Notes: generated by a model not told the origin, from the letters alone. A stretch of 64,000 nucleotides of DNA from Pseudomonas mohnii (GCF_900105115.1 NZ_FNRV01000001.1:868001-932000), one strand, 5' to 3'; shown: positions 17,014 through 26,024, numbered from the stretch's first letter. Translations and numbers: made by a program.

Positions 17014-18248
17014 GGGCACAACTCCAGATTCAAGAGTTCCTGGACGGTCTGCCGCCGCCTTATCATTCGGTAGCTTTGGTTCTCGATCAGTAACTCCGGC
17101 AACAGGGGGCGACTGTTGTAGTTCGAAGACATGGAAGCACCATAGGCGCCCGTATCATGAATCACCAGCAGGTCGCCGACCCTGGCCTGCGGCAAGTCCT
17201 GGGGAGCCAACGCGTGTTCGCTCTGAGTAAACACATCACCAGCCTCACAGAGTGGGCCGGCCACCAGGGTGGGTTGCAAAGGGCGAGACACTGGTAGGCC
17301 ATCAACGTCGAGCAAGGTCATGCGATGGTACGAGCCGTACAAGGCGGGCCGCATCAAGTCATTGAACCCGGCATCGACCAGAATGAAGGTATTGCCACCT
17401 GCCTTCTTCACAGCGCGAACCTCGGTCACGAGGTAACCCGACTCTGCCAGCAGAAAGCGTCCAGGTTCGATCTCCATGCGTACGGCATGGCCAAGGATTG
17501 CCTCGATTTTCTCCCGAGCAGCGGCCCAAATCCGGGCATATAGGTTGATATCGACCGGTTTGTCGGTACTTGTGTACGGTGTAGCCAGACCTCCACCAAG
17601 GGAGAAGGCCTCTATGTTCCGGTCCAGCCGAGCAATGAGGTCCGTCATCGACTGAGCTACCTGCGCCAGGTGCGGGTAATCCACGCCCGAGCCAATATGC
17701 ATATGGACACCTACCAGGTGCAGACCCCAAGTGCTAATGCAGTCGAGTGCCTCTTCCAGTTGTTCGTGCCAGATACCATGCTTGCTATTTTCGCCTCCCG
17801 TGTTGGTCTTGCGACTGTGGCCATGGCCGAACCCGGGATTGATACGGAGCCAGACCCGATGCCCTGGCGATCGCTCCCCCAACTGCCGAAGCATATCGAT
17901 CGAGCCGACATTGACCTCGATCCTTGATTCGATTACCCGGGCCAAGGTCGTTTGATCTAGCAGGTCACACGTCAACACAACACCCGCTGGATCGCCATCC
18001 ACCGACGCTCCCGCCGCGAAGGCACGCTCCACCTCCCCCCAAGAAACCGCATCGAGCACCACCCCCCGTTCGCGCATCAAGCGAAGAATATGCAGATTGG
18101 GATTGGCTTTCTGCGCGTAGCGCACCGTATCGAAGCCGCGCAGTTTTTCAATTCGATCAATAATCGTCCGGGCGTCATACGCCCAAAGTGGCGAACCATG
18201 ACGGCGAACCGCAGCGGCTAATAATTCAAAAGGTGCATCAGCATTCAT
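17010..18248 (-). CDS. lysA: Diaminopimelate decarboxylase (group IV PLP decarboxylase), lysA-type
   Basis: The 412 aa enzyme is a fold-III PLP decarboxylase. Lys47 in RYAQKANPN binds PLP, HMHIGSGVD and SLGGGLATPY form the phosphate pocket, MEIEPGRFLL and GPLCEAGDVF carry the partner-subunit Cys, and HDTGAYGASM closes the site. It converts meso-diaminopimelate to lysine plus CO2 in the cytoplasm. Pseudomonads usually carry a housekeeping lysA next to dapF; this one instead faces a LysR regulator, as in the E. coli lysA-lysR arrangement, and is coupled to a VOC gene, so it is probably a second, regulated copy. A related amino-acid decarboxylase activity cannot be ruled out. Confidence 0.82.
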   Translation of the reverse strand: MNADAPFELLAAAVRRHGSPLWAYDARTIIDRIEKLRGFDTVRYAQKANPNLHILRLMRERGVVLDAVSWGEVERAFAAGASVDGDPAGVVLTCDLLDQTTLARVIESRIEVNVGSIDMLRQLGERSPGHRVWLRINPGFGHGHSRKTNTGGENSKHGIWHEQLEEALDCISTWGLHLVGVHMHIGSGVDYPHLAQVAQSMTDLIARLDRNIEAFSLGGGLATPYTSTDKPVDINLYARIWAAAREKIEAILGHAVRMEIEPGRFLLAESGYLVTEVRAVKKAGGNTFILVDAGFNDLMRPALYGSYHRMTLLDVDGLPVSRPLQPTLVAGPLCEAGDVFTQSEHALAPQDLPQARVGDLLVIHDTGAYGASMSSNYNSRPLLPELLIENQSYRMIRRRQTVQELLNLELCP

Positions 18249-18369
18249 GAGCGTGCCTCGTTACAGGAATGCGACCAGCATGAACTGAGTAAAAGTTTCA
18301 TAAAAATAGCTTTTTTTCTTTAATCGATTCACATCTGATATACCCAGTCTTTTCCTTTCTGGTCTTTCC

Positions 18370-19284
18370 ATGAAGCTATCGCTGCGCCATATCGAAATAT
18401 TCCGAGCTATCATGGCTGCCGGCAGCGTTACCAATGCTGCGCGACTGCTGTTCACGTCACAGCCGACTATTAGCCGTGAACTGGCTCGGTTGGAGCAGGT
18501 TGTTGGGCTGCGCCTGTTTGACCGTGAGGGGGGGCGCCTGCTAGCGACGGCGCAGGCGTTGCTGCTGATTGAGGAAGTCGAGCGGGCCTACGTCGGCCTG
18601 GAGCGCATTGATCGATTCGCCCAGGCGATCCGCAACTTTGAACATGGCAGGCTGGCTATTACTTCCCTGCCGCTCTTCTCTCATGCCTTGCTCCCTGAGG
18701 TGTGCCAGCAGTTTCATCAGAGCCACCCGGGTGTCAGCGTGAGCATCACTGCACAGGAGTCGCCATTGCTGGAAGAGTCACTGCTGGCACAGCAGCATGA
18801 CCTTGGCTTGACTGAAGTCGAGCAAGTGCCACGAGGTGCGCAAGGAGAGCTCCTATTTAGCGCTGGCTTGGTTTGTGTGTTACCGGATCGACACCCGTTG
18901 TTGAACAAGCCCCAACTGGAGCTGAGCGACTTTCACGAGGTGAATTTCATCAATCTGGCGAGCCTTGATACCTACCGGCAACGGTTGGATCAGCACTTCA
19001 GAGCCGCGGGAGTGAACAGGCGCACGATCATCGAGACGACTAGCGCGGCATCGGTATGCGCCATGGTCAAGCAAGGGCTAGGAGTGGCGATTATCAACCC
19101 ATTGAGCGGGCTAGAAGCAGCGCACAGTGGGCTGTCGATTCGCCGGCTGAGCGTTAGCGTCCCTTATTCGGTCATGTTGATACGCCCCGAACATAGACCG
19201 GGTTCAGCAGCAGTAGATTTGTTTTGTGAGGCGCTGCGGGCGCAGGCGCTAGAACTTACCGCTCGCCTGGCAAAAGGGATTTGA
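18370..19284 (+). CDS. lysR: LysR-family regulator, divergent from lysA-like gene
   Basis: The 304 aa product has an N-terminal winged HTH (LRHIEIFRAIMAAGSVTNAARLLFTSQPTISRELARLEQVVGLRLFDR) and a periplasmic-binding-like effector domain from about residue 90 (GRLAITSLPLFSHALLPEV, GLGVAIINPL). It is divergent from the decarboxylase gene across a 121 bp intergenic region, the arrangement of E. coli lysR/lysA, where the regulator activates lysA in response to diaminopimelate and is opposed by lysine. By position and family this is the likely activator of the lysA-VOC pair. The intergenic DNA is AT-rich, but I cannot mark a definite LysR box. Confidence 0.85.
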   Translation: MKLSLRHIEIFRAIMAAGSVTNAARLLFTSQPTISRELARLEQVVGLRLFDREGGRLLATAQALLLIEEVERAYVGLERIDRFAQAIRNFEHGRLAITSLPLFSHALLPEVCQQFHQSHPGVSVSITAQESPLLEESLLAQQHDLGLTEVEQVPRGAQGELLFSAGLVCVLPDRHPLLNKPQLELSDFHEVNFINLASLDTYRQRLDQHFRAAGVNRRTIIETTSAASVCAMVKQGLGVAIINPLSGLEAAHSGLSIRRLSVSVPYSVMLIRPEHRPGSAAVDLFCEALRAQALELTARLAKGI

Positions 19285-19496
19285 AAGGGCAACTTGGTCG
19301 CGTTGAGGCTAGGCACCCAGCGGCCCACACTGATTCTGCGTTGAAAAATGTAGCTTCTAGGCTTCCGGATAGACAGCGCATGATGAACCATTTGGGTCGT
19401 ACATCCTTGAGTCAGAGCTGCGTGCTCATTACGCATTGAGGTCGCTCACCGCCTGACGGTGCATCGCGATGTCGCAACGTGAAAACCGCTGAGGTC

Positions 19497-19568
19497 GTCG
19501 ACAGGCCGCTATTAGCCGTTTTCTGCCTCTCGCAACAGGCAAAAAGCGGCCCAAAGTAGCCATTCATG
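19497..19568. repeat. Dispersed intergenic hairpin repeat, copy with good stem
   Basis: GCCGTTTTCTGCCT (19515-19528) pairs with AGGCAAAAAGCGGC (19537-19550) around an 8-base loop, flanked by ACAGGCCGCTATTA and CCAAAGTAGCCATTCATG. It is the cleanest copy in the window. The rest of 19285-19658 shows no gene. Confidence 0.65.
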
Positions 19569-19658
19569 AACCACAGCCTTTGACCCAAAGTTGAATGTCG
19601 GCTCCGAGTATCAAAATCGAAGTTCCACCGAAAACCACACTTCGACTGAGCCGCCCTT

Positions 19659-19885
19659 CTAAACCGCTTCCACTTCATCGACCGGCAACGGCGCAAACAT
19701 TTCAGCGCGGCACATCTCAAGGACCTCATCCGCCAGCGCGAAATCATCCGGGCAGGCACGCGACAAAATAATCGCGCCGACAGCACGAGACAGCAGGTCG
19801 ATCATTTGCTTTCTTCCCTCACCCGCCGCGGCATCATAGGCGTCGATGAAGCCCGGAACATCGAGCGACTCAGCACCTTCCAGCG
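19659..19885 (-). pseudogene. Relic of a TetR-family regulator C-terminus
   Basis: The reverse strand reads DVPGFIDAYDAAAGEGRKQM, then IDLLSRAVGAIILSRACPDD and ALADEVLEMCRAEMF. This is the effector-domain end of a TetR/AcrR regulator of the kind where '...GA-I-LSRA...LADEIL' closes the protein. The HTH and most of the effector domain are absent, and the segment before AAGEGRK appears to lack the usual central helices. No start codon with a ribosome site fits. At about 19885 the sequence changes to a plus-strand PHA-synthase relic, so two unrelated gene fragments abut here. Confidence 0.6.
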
Positions 19886-20118
19886 ATTGGGTTCGTGGCA
19901 GCCGCCAGTTCGGCGAGGATATGCTGACCAACCGCGAGCTCCCGAGACAGGTCGACCGTGCGCCGTTCAAGGTGGGGGGAAAATATCGCCACGGCCAAGG
20001 GCGCAGTGGTGTTTCGCAACGAGATGTTCGAGCTGCTGCAGTTCGCGCCCCCCCGAAAATATCTATGCCCGGCCCCTGGTGATGTCACCGCCGCAACTCA
20101 ACAAGTACTACGCCATCG
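19886..20118 (+). pseudogene. Frameshifted fragment of a class II PHA synthase (phaC)
   Basis: Three successive frames together give an interior piece of polyhydroxyalkanoate synthase: SRQFGEDMLTNRELPRQVDR with APFKVGG, then IATAKGAVVFRNEMFELLQF, then ENIYARPLVMSPPQLNKYYA with ID. Intact PhaC proteins carry the same order (lead-in helix, VGKNLA-T-GAVVFRN, RPLL--PPQINK-Y). The frame breaks fall at homopolymers, a GGGGGGAAAA run near 19976 and a C7 run near 20050, as expected for decay. The catalytic GxCxG box and everything beyond are missing, so this is a fragment of about 75 codons from a gene normally near 560 codons. Confidence 0.65.
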
Positions 20119-20190
20119 ATAGCCGGCCGGCACCGAAGAAGCTCGGCTCGCGCAAGTACCCACCCCTCTGCCCTCCCCCTGGCACCTATG

Positions 20191-20733
20191 TCATGGAGCG
20201 ATAACGCCAATCTGCTGCAGGAACGTCAGGTTGTCCTCCAGGTGCCAGTTTTCGGCAATCCTGCCGTCGGCGATGCGGTAGATGTCGGTGGCAATGAAAT
20301 TCACCGCCTGACCCTGGCCTTTCACACCGTTGAACGTACCGGTGAAGTGCCCGGTAAAACGCAGGAACGACACCACCCGATCGCCGCTGACGATCATCTG
20401 CTGGACTTCGCAGTTCAGGTCGGGCACGGCCGCGTGGAAAGCCGTGGACGCCGCCAGGGGCCCGGCGATGCCCTGTGCCCGTCCCGGCGGCAAGGCGCGG
20501 TCCATGAAGTCAGGCGCCAGTGCCAGGCGGGCCAGCGCCGGGTCGCCGGACGACCAGAAGGTTGCGTAACGCCGTGCCGCGAGGGTCTGCGCCTGGACCT
20601 GTTCAGGCTTGGCACCGGGATCGGCAATCAGCACTTTGGGGGTAACCAGCGTGGGTTCTGCGGCGACTGCCTGTTGGCCCAGAACCGTAGCAGTGACAGC
20701 GGCGGCCAACAGGCCAGTGATCAACGAGCGCAT
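20191..20733 (-). CDS. Exported SnoaL-like (ester cyclase / NTF2-fold) protein
   Basis: The 180 aa product has a signal peptide (MRSLITGLLAAAVTATVLGQ, cleavage near AVAA/EP). Its SnoaL-like domain holds RRYATFWSSGDPALARLALA, FHAAVPDLNCEVQQMIVSGDRVV, RFTGHFTGTFNGV and IYRIADGRIAENWHLEDN. This is the polyketide-cyclase-like NTF2 fold; the DLNCEV and AENWH stretches match the usual active-site positions. It overlaps the upstream OYE gene by 13 bases and is certainly in its operon. The pairing with an ene-reductase suggests handling of enones or quinones, but substrates are unknown. Its export is unusual beside a cytoplasmic reductase. Confidence 0.8.
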   Translation of the reverse strand: MRSLITGLLAAAVTATVLGQQAVAAEPTLVTPKVLIADPGAKPEQVQAQTLAARRYATFWSSGDPALARLALAPDFMDRALPPGRAQGIAGPLAASTAFHAAVPDLNCEVQQMIVSGDRVVSFLRFTGHFTGTFNGVKGQGQAVNFIATDIYRIADGRIAENWHLEDNLTFLQQIGVIAP

Positions 20734-21845
20734 GGGGTTGCTTCCGAGGTGATGGAGGGATAATCGCTGTAGCCCTTGGCCGTGCCGCCGAACAGCGTGG
20801 CAGGATCAAGCGGGGCTAAAGGCAGGTCCTGCGCCAGGCGCAGCGGCAAATCCGGATTGGCGACAAAGGGTCTGCCGAACGCCACGAGGTCTGCATAGCC
20901 CTGGCCAATGACCCACTCGGCGCGCGCCCGGTCGTAATTGCCGGCGACGATGATCGGGCGAGTGAAACGCTGGCGGATCGCCTGACGGAACGACTCGGTG
21001 AACACCGGTGCATCGTCCCAGTCCGCTTCGACCAGATGCAGATAGCCGATGCCCTTGGCCTGCAGGTATTCGGCCGCTTCGAGTATGGTCGGGAGAATGT
21101 CCGGGCAGGCCATGCCACGGGCCGTCAGAAAGGGGGCCAGGCGTATCGCCGTGCGTTCGGCCCCGACTTCATCGCTGACCGCATCGACCACTTCCTTGAG
21201 AAAGCGCAGGCGGTTGCTGCGCGAGCCGCCGTATTCATCGGTCCGCGTATTGGATGTGGTGCGCAGGAACTGATCCACCAGATAACCATTGGCGCCATGG
21301 ATCTCCACGCCATCGAAACCGGCCCGGATTGCCCGACGTGCGGCCTGACGGAAGTCGTCGACGATCTGTGCGATCTCAGCCTTGGTCAGCGCGCGAGGCG
21401 TCGGGCTATCGAACATGCCCCCCTGCCCCGTGACCGGGTCGACTTTCCAGATCTGTCCTTCAAAGGGTTCGGCGGACGGCGCCACCGGCAGTGCGCCCTG
21501 ATGGAAGTCCGGATGGGACAGGCGCCCGACGTGCCACAGTTGCAGGAAGATACGACCGCCCTCGGCATGCACCGCCTCGGTCACGCCCTGCCAGCCTTCC
21601 ACCTGCGCTTCAGTGTGGATGCCGGGGGTAAAGGAATAACCCTTGCCCTGAGGGGAAATCTGCGCCGCCTCGGTCACGATCAATGCCGCCGACGCACGCT
21701 GCGCGTAGTACTGCGCGTTGAGGCTGTTGGGGATGTCGCCGGGCTGGCTGCTGCGCGCCCGGGTCATGGGTGCCATCACCACCCGGTGAGGGGCATTGAG
21801 GCCGGCGAAGGCGATGGGTTCAAACAATGTTGAAGGGGTCGTCAT
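20721..21845 (-). CDS. Old yellow enzyme family ene-reductase (NemA/XenB-like)
   Basis: The 374 aa flavoprotein has the OYE (beta/alpha)8 barrel marks: RVVMAPMTRARS near 20-31, FLQLWHVGRLSHPD, the EIHGANGYLVDQFLR His/Asn pair that binds the substrate carbonyl, SNTRTDEYGGS, and the FMN phosphate site DLVAFGRPFVANPDLP. It reduces activated alkenes such as enones and nitro compounds with NAD(P)H in the cytoplasm. The start at 21845 is divergent from a LysR gene (107 bp gap), which is the likely regulator, and the exported SnoaL-like gene follows in the same operon. Confidence 0.9.
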   Translation of the reverse strand: MTTPSTLFEPIAFAGLNAPHRVVMAPMTRARSSQPGDIPNSLNAQYYAQRASAALIVTEAAQISPQGKGYSFTPGIHTEAQVEGWQGVTEAVHAEGGRIFLQLWHVGRLSHPDFHQGALPVAPSAEPFEGQIWKVDPVTGQGGMFDSPTPRALTKAEIAQIVDDFRQAARRAIRAGFDGVEIHGANGYLVDQFLRTTSNTRTDEYGGSRSNRLRFLKEVVDAVSDEVGAERTAIRLAPFLTARGMACPDILPTILEAAEYLQAKGIGYLHLVEADWDDAPVFTESFRQAIRQRFTRPIIVAGNYDRARAEWVIGQGYADLVAFGRPFVANPDLPLRLAQDLPLAPLDPATLFGGTAKGYSDYPSITSEATPCAR

Positions 21846-21951
21846 GGTGAGCGTTCCTGAGCCAAATGAAGTGGATGGACTCAGTCTGCGACCGCTGCCT
21901 GGATTTGATAATTAGGCTAATCTTTGATGGATTTTCAAAAATAATGGAACA

Positions 21952-22866
21952 ATGATGGATAACCTGGAAGCCATCCGCCTGTTTGTCGAAGCAGCCCAAC
22001 TGGGCGGGCTCTCAGCTGCAGGGCGCAAGCTGGGGCTGTCACCAGCCGCCGCCAGCGCCCGCTTGCTCAAGCTCGAAGCTTCGCTGGCCACTCGCCTGTT
22101 CGAGCGCACCACCCGCCAACTGAGGCTGACCGATGAGGGGCGGATTTACCTGCAACATTGCCGTCAGGCGTTGCAGGCGCTGGACGATGCGCGAGCGGCG
22201 CTGTCGGCGGAGAAAAAGGAAATCCGCGGCAAGATCCGGGTGTCCGCCACCTCGGATTTCGGCCGACATGTGTTGAATCCGTGGCTTGATGAGTTCACCG
22301 CCCGCTTCCCCCAGGTCGTGCCGGCGCTGCTGCTGTCCGACTCGCTGTCGCACTTGATCGCGGACGATGTCGACCTGGTGATCCGCTTCGGTGTGCCGCC
22401 GGACAGCTCGTTGATCGCCCGCCCCCTGGCCACCAATCGCCGCGTCCTGTGCGCCGCGCCGAGCTATCTGCAACGCAAGGGCACGCCTGACCATCCGCTG
22501 CAGTTGGCCGGGTTCGATCACATTGTCGCCGGCCAGTCGGGGTGGTCCAGCGAATGGCGCCTGCACCGTGGCGAGGAAATGATGCTGTTCAAGGTGCCTC
22601 TGGAGGCAGCGCGCGAGACCAACGACGGCGCGTTGGCTCGCCAATGGGCGATCGATGGCCACGGCATCGCCCTCAAATCAATCTGGGACGTGAGCGCGGA
22701 CCTGGCGGCAGGACGCTTGAGCCTGGTGCTGCCGCAATGGCAATCGGACGAAGCCCCCGTGTACGCGCTTTACCCCCGCAGCCGCTACCTGGCGCCACGG
22801 GTACGGGCATTGCTGGATTTCTTGTGCGAACGGTTCGAACAAGCCTCGCGTGAGACTGCCTTGTAA
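21952..22866 (+). CDS. LysR-family regulator of the OYE operon
   Basis: The 304 aa product shows the CrgA-like LysR subgroup pattern: MMDNLEAIRLFVEAAQLGGL, then SAAGRKLGLSPAAASARLLK, and LEASLATRLFERTTRQLRLTDEG. The effector domain holds IRVSATSDFGRHVLNPWLDEF and SLSHLIADDVDLVIRFG. It is divergent from the ene-reductase gene, so it most likely controls that operon. The start could be the second ATG (21955); the first is kept because both share the same upstream context (AATAATGGAACA). The effector is probably an electrophile or quinone, inferred from the target gene. Confidence 0.88.
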   Translation: MMDNLEAIRLFVEAAQLGGLSAAGRKLGLSPAAASARLLKLEASLATRLFERTTRQLRLTDEGRIYLQHCRQALQALDDARAALSAEKKEIRGKIRVSATSDFGRHVLNPWLDEFTARFPQVVPALLLSDSLSHLIADDVDLVIRFGVPPDSSLIARPLATNRRVLCAAPSYLQRKGTPDHPLQLAGFDHIVAGQSGWSSEWRLHRGEEMMLFKVPLEAARETNDGALARQWAIDGHGIALKSIWDVSADLAAGRLSLVLPQWQSDEAPVYALYPRSRYLAPRVRALLDFLCERFEQASRETAL

Positions 22867-22932
22867 ACCCCGGCGTGCGCCCATGGATATTTCCAGGTTT
22901 TTTGATAATCCATGGCGCACGGCGGCGTTGAG

Positions 22933-23319
22933 TCATATCCAGACGTCGTTCAAGGCCGTTCGTTCGCCCTCTTCATGGCCGGTGTTCAAAATGCCTCGGG
23001 GTTCGATCATCATCAGTTTCGCTTCACCTTGCGCGGCGGTCCGGTGTGTAACGCCGCGTGGCACCACATAGAGTTCACCCGGATTCACGTGGACGCAGCC
23101 CTCTGGCAGGTCGATGCGCAAGGTGCCTTCCAGCACAAGAAACGCTTCGTCGGTCTCAGGGTGTGAGTGCCAGATGAATTCGCCTTCGATTCGCACGACC
23201 TTGAACTGGTAGTCGTTCATTTCCGCTACAACTCTGGGGCTCCATTGCTGCTCGATCAGCGAAGCCTTTTGCGCGAGGTTGATGGGCAACGATGTGTGTG
23301 GGTGACGGGACTCAGACAT
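22933..23319 (-). CDS. Single-domain cupin protein
   Basis: The 128 aa product carries cupin motif 1 (EFIWHSHPETDEAFLVLEG, with His, His and Glu metal ligands) and motif 2 (NPGELYVVPRGVTHRT, with the distal His). It ends in a linker containing GILNTGHEEGERTALNDVWI. Such small cupins bind a metal and act on or store small metabolites; the substrate is unknown. GAGGATCTG lies just upstream of the start. An AraC regulator follows upstream on the same strand (72 bp gap). Confidence 0.82.
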   Translation of the reverse strand: MSESRHPHTSLPINLAQKASLIEQQWSPRVVAEMNDYQFKVVRIEGEFIWHSHPETDEAFLVLEGTLRIDLPEGCVHVNPGELYVVPRGVTHRTAAQGEAKLMMIEPRGILNTGHEEGERTALNDVWI

Positions 23320-23391
23320 GACAGATCCTCTTGAATGGAAGTCGTCAGCCTATCGAACCGTGAATCCATCGATCTTGTACGATCCTGCAAG

Positions 23392-24297
23392 TCAGCGTGA
23401 AGGCCGCAAGCGTTCCAGCCAACGCATGGGGGGCACGCCGTAGCAGCGCGTGAAATGTCGGGTCATGTGACTTTGATCGTGAAAGCCTGCGGCGAGGGAG
23501 GCGTCAATCAGTGTGAAGCCGTCAAGGATCAACCCGCGAAAGCGATCCAGGCGACGCAGGGTGACAAAACGGTAGGGGCTGGTGCCGTAAAGCGCCCTGA
23601 AGTCCCGTGACAGACTCCAGCGTTCGCGCCCGCTGGCATTTTCGAGCATCTCCAGCGTAATACCGAGGTGCAAATGCTCCAGGATGAACGCTCTGGCGCG
23701 TTCGGCTGAGCGGTAATCCAGGCTCTTGCGACCGCGCGGCTTGCCTGCGACAGCACGCAACGCCATCGCCAGGTCATACAGGGCATCCTGCTCCTCCAGC
23801 GCTTCCAAGGGATGATCCACCGCTTGCACGAAGGCCTGGCTGGCATGGTACAGACGCGGATCGTTCGAAAGCCCCCCGGCGATGAAGGGCAAGGGTTCCC
23901 CACCCAGAACGTTCTGGATCGATCCGGGGTCGATGTAGGCCATGCGGTAGCGAAAACCTGCGTCAGTGCCGGCCATGCCATCATGAAGTTCGTCGGGGTG
24001 AAGCACGAGCGTGTTGCCTGGAACGCCGTGGCGCAACGAACCCTTGTAATGAAAGCTTTGCACGCCTGCGAGGGTGCGACCGATCGAGTAGGTGTCGTGA
24101 CGATGCGGGTCGTAACCGTGGCTGCCGAACCACGCTTCGATACGCTCGACGCTACCGGGTCGAGCGCTGCGGATGACCCAGTCGGAGGTGGCGGATGGGT
24201 CTTCTTTTCGATCCACGAAGGTGTTTCCCGTTTCTGCACAGTACTGTCGGAGATCTGCCCGATCAGCGCGTTCATTATGGGCAATATCACTCAACAA
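23392..24297 (-). CDS. AraC-family regulator (paralogue A)
   Basis: The 301 aa product has an AraC-binding cupin N-domain (GSHGYDPHRHDTYSIGRTLAG, TLVLHPDELHDGMAGTDAGF) and two C-terminal HTH motifs (ITLEMLENASGRERWSLSRDF and IDASLAAGFHDQSHMTRHFTRCYGVPPMRW). It shares this layout with the regulator at 26876-27736. The first ATG (24297) overlaps the end of the SGNH-hydrolase gene by 11 bp; a GTG at 24216 that starts near DRKEDPSATSDW is an alternative. Targets are unknown, but the overlap suggests co-transcription with the hydrolase. Confidence 0.82.
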   Translation of the reverse strand: MLSDIAHNERADRADLRQYCAETGNTFVDRKEDPSATSDWVIRSARPGSVERIEAWFGSHGYDPHRHDTYSIGRTLAGVQSFHYKGSLRHGVPGNTLVLHPDELHDGMAGTDAGFRYRMAYIDPGSIQNVLGGEPLPFIAGGLSNDPRLYHASQAFVQAVDHPLEALEEQDALYDLAMALRAVAGKPRGRKSLDYRSAERARAFILEHLHLGITLEMLENASGRERWSLSRDFRALYGTSPYRFVTLRRLDRFRGLILDGFTLIDASLAAGFHDQSHMTRHFTRCYGVPPMRWLERLRPSR

Positions 24298-25708
24298 GGG
24301 GCGGCCGATAAGCGCGCAATTCCAATATCGCGGGCGTATCGGATGGAACAGTCAACTCAATGACATGATGTGCATTGGGAAGGCCGGTTCCCAGTACATG
24401 ACGCTGCTGCACCGAGCCATTTGCCAGGGCAGTCGGCGGCTCGTCGCCACAGACGAAGCGTCGCTCCCATTGAAAGCTTTGTTCATCCGCGAGACCTTTA
24501 CCGGATATTAACTTGGCGTAGGAAAAGTTCCAGGCGTCCGGCTGTAGGGTAACGTTCCCCGAGCGCGACTTGAAAACGTCCTTGCCCGATCCGCTTCCCT
24601 CTGCGCCTGTACGCGCGCTCTCGACGTCAAAGTCGAAGCTTCCTTGCGAAGTGTCGAAATTCCGTACCCGAAGCGTCCAGACATCCTCTTCGCGATATGA
24701 CTGGCGGACGTCGACTTTTTTCAGGGCTGGCCATTCCGGGACATTCGGCAAACCCGTCACGCGGCTGGTTTGCCAGCAGCCGTCGAGCTCGCGAGGCGGC
24801 TTTCCGTCGATAGTGAGATTGACTTTTCCGTCCAGGGGCCCCGCGGCAATGAGTTCGGCGCGGTTGCCATAAAACTCATAGCGGGTCTTTTCGCCAGGAA
24901 CAGGCGCAGTAAAACTCCGAACTTGGTCGGAAGTGTTCCGCCCATTGTTTTGAGGGTGATCCACAAGCTCCTCGATCCAAGTGGTGAACAGGTTAGCCAT
25001 GAGGGCCCACCCCTCGGCGTTGGGATGCGGCGGGTCGGCGAGAAGATCCGCTATTTGGAGATTATTCTCCTGCAAGTAGGCATTCCAGCGCTGGCGACGC
25101 GGTTCCAGCGCAAGGTCATATTTCGCCGCCATGGCTGGCTTCCAGACGCTGGACATGAACTCCTCCCAGCTCTTTTGCTTGAACCAGAAATGCCCCGTAC
25201 AGCCCTCGGGCGGCGACCATTGAAGATGAAAGCCCGTGTCACACACCGGTTCAAGCGGATTCACGACGTGGTCGGTTTGAATGATGATGTCGGCTGCCGT
25301 TTTTGAGCGAAGGGTCCGAATAATTCGCTCGTAGGCACGGTGATCGCCATACACGTGGAAAACGATCAGATCGGGATAGACCTCCTCCACGTCGCGAGCG
25401 ACCGCCTGTTCCAGGAGAACGGCACTCCACCCCCCCAAAGCGAGGTTACGGTACACGAAGGCCACGTTGGGATATTTGACTCGCAAAGCCGCAATAGCCG
25501 GATCGGTCCATGTCGGCGAGCTGATCGACTGTCCGTAGAAAAGAATTTTCAGGACCTGCGGCTTCTCCGCAGTTGCTGAACGAATAATGGACAACGAACG
25601 GCCAATCGCCTGATCAGGATCTGGAGGAACCGGCTCTGCGGACACCTGCAGAAAGCAGCTTGAAAGCACCAGGCTTAAAGTGACGACACCATTAACTTTC
25701 CCCCACAT
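24287..25708 (-). CDS. SGNH-hydrolase-like lipoprotein
   Basis: The 473 aa product begins MWGKVNGVVTLSLVLSSCFL; VLSSC is a lipobox, so it is probably a lipoprotein. The SGNH-like domain starts at ILFYGQSISSPTWTD (block I, the G-Q-S serine). NLALGGWSAVLLEQ supplies block II Gly, FHVYGDHRAYE stands at the block III position, and PPHPNAEGWALMANLF holds the block V Asp/His-type pair. A C-terminal beta-rich part of about 200 residues includes WTLRVRNFDTSQGSFDFDVE. This architecture suggests carbohydrate esterase action outside the cytoplasm, but the substrate is unknown. It ends inside the start of the AraC gene. Confidence 0.7.
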   Translation of the reverse strand: MWGKVNGVVTLSLVLSSCFLQVSAEPVPPDPDQAIGRSLSIIRSATAEKPQVLKILFYGQSISSPTWTDPAIAALRVKYPNVAFVYRNLALGGWSAVLLEQAVARDVEEVYPDLIVFHVYGDHRAYERIIRTLRSKTAADIIIQTDHVVNPLEPVCDTGFHLQWSPPEGCTGHFWFKQKSWEEFMSSVWKPAMAAKYDLALEPRRQRWNAYLQENNLQIADLLADPPHPNAEGWALMANLFTTWIEELVDHPQNNGRNTSDQVRSFTAPVPGEKTRYEFYGNRAELIAAGPLDGKVNLTIDGKPPRELDGCWQTSRVTGLPNVPEWPALKKVDVRQSYREEDVWTLRVRNFDTSQGSFDFDVESARTGAEGSGSGKDVFKSRSGNVTLQPDAWNFSYAKLISGKGLADEQSFQWERRFVCGDEPPTALANGSVQQRHVLGTGLPNAHHVIELTVPSDTPAILELRAYRPPLVE

Positions 25709-26024
25709 AAAAGCACCACATGTAAATGGTTAATCGTCCGTACGACCTGTCAGGGTGCAACAAGAAATCCTCTACAGGAGCGTATCGGACATCACTGTTG
25801 ACGCCCTGAGGCGCTGGATCGCAAAGGTGTGCTGCTTTGGAGTTCCTTTGAGCGGCTGAAGCAAAGCCCAGAAGAGTCTTGAGGGATTGTAGCTGCCCTT
25901 TACAAGAATGTACTGTCGTTGATACAGGCTGCGTTTGGCCGATAGCGGATGTTCCTGACTGATTTCGGCCATGGATCGACGTCATACATCAATTCACCCC
26001 ATTTCTCATTGCCAGGGTCAACCT
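25709..26024. other. Gene-free stretch between divergent genes, with dispersed repeat
   Basis: 316 bp between the SGNH-lipoprotein and DapF-like starts. At 25920-25975 there is a degenerate repeat-family member (GCGTTTGGCCGATAGCGGATG followed by GATTTCGGCC in facing orientation). No coding sequence is convincing. Promoters for both genes should lie here, but none can be picked out safely. Confidence 0.4.

Noticed and set aside
25971..26024. N-terminal extension of the DapF-like protein
   Set aside because: The extra 18 residues have no DapF resemblance and the ATG at 26025 opens the typical M-L-F-K-M start.
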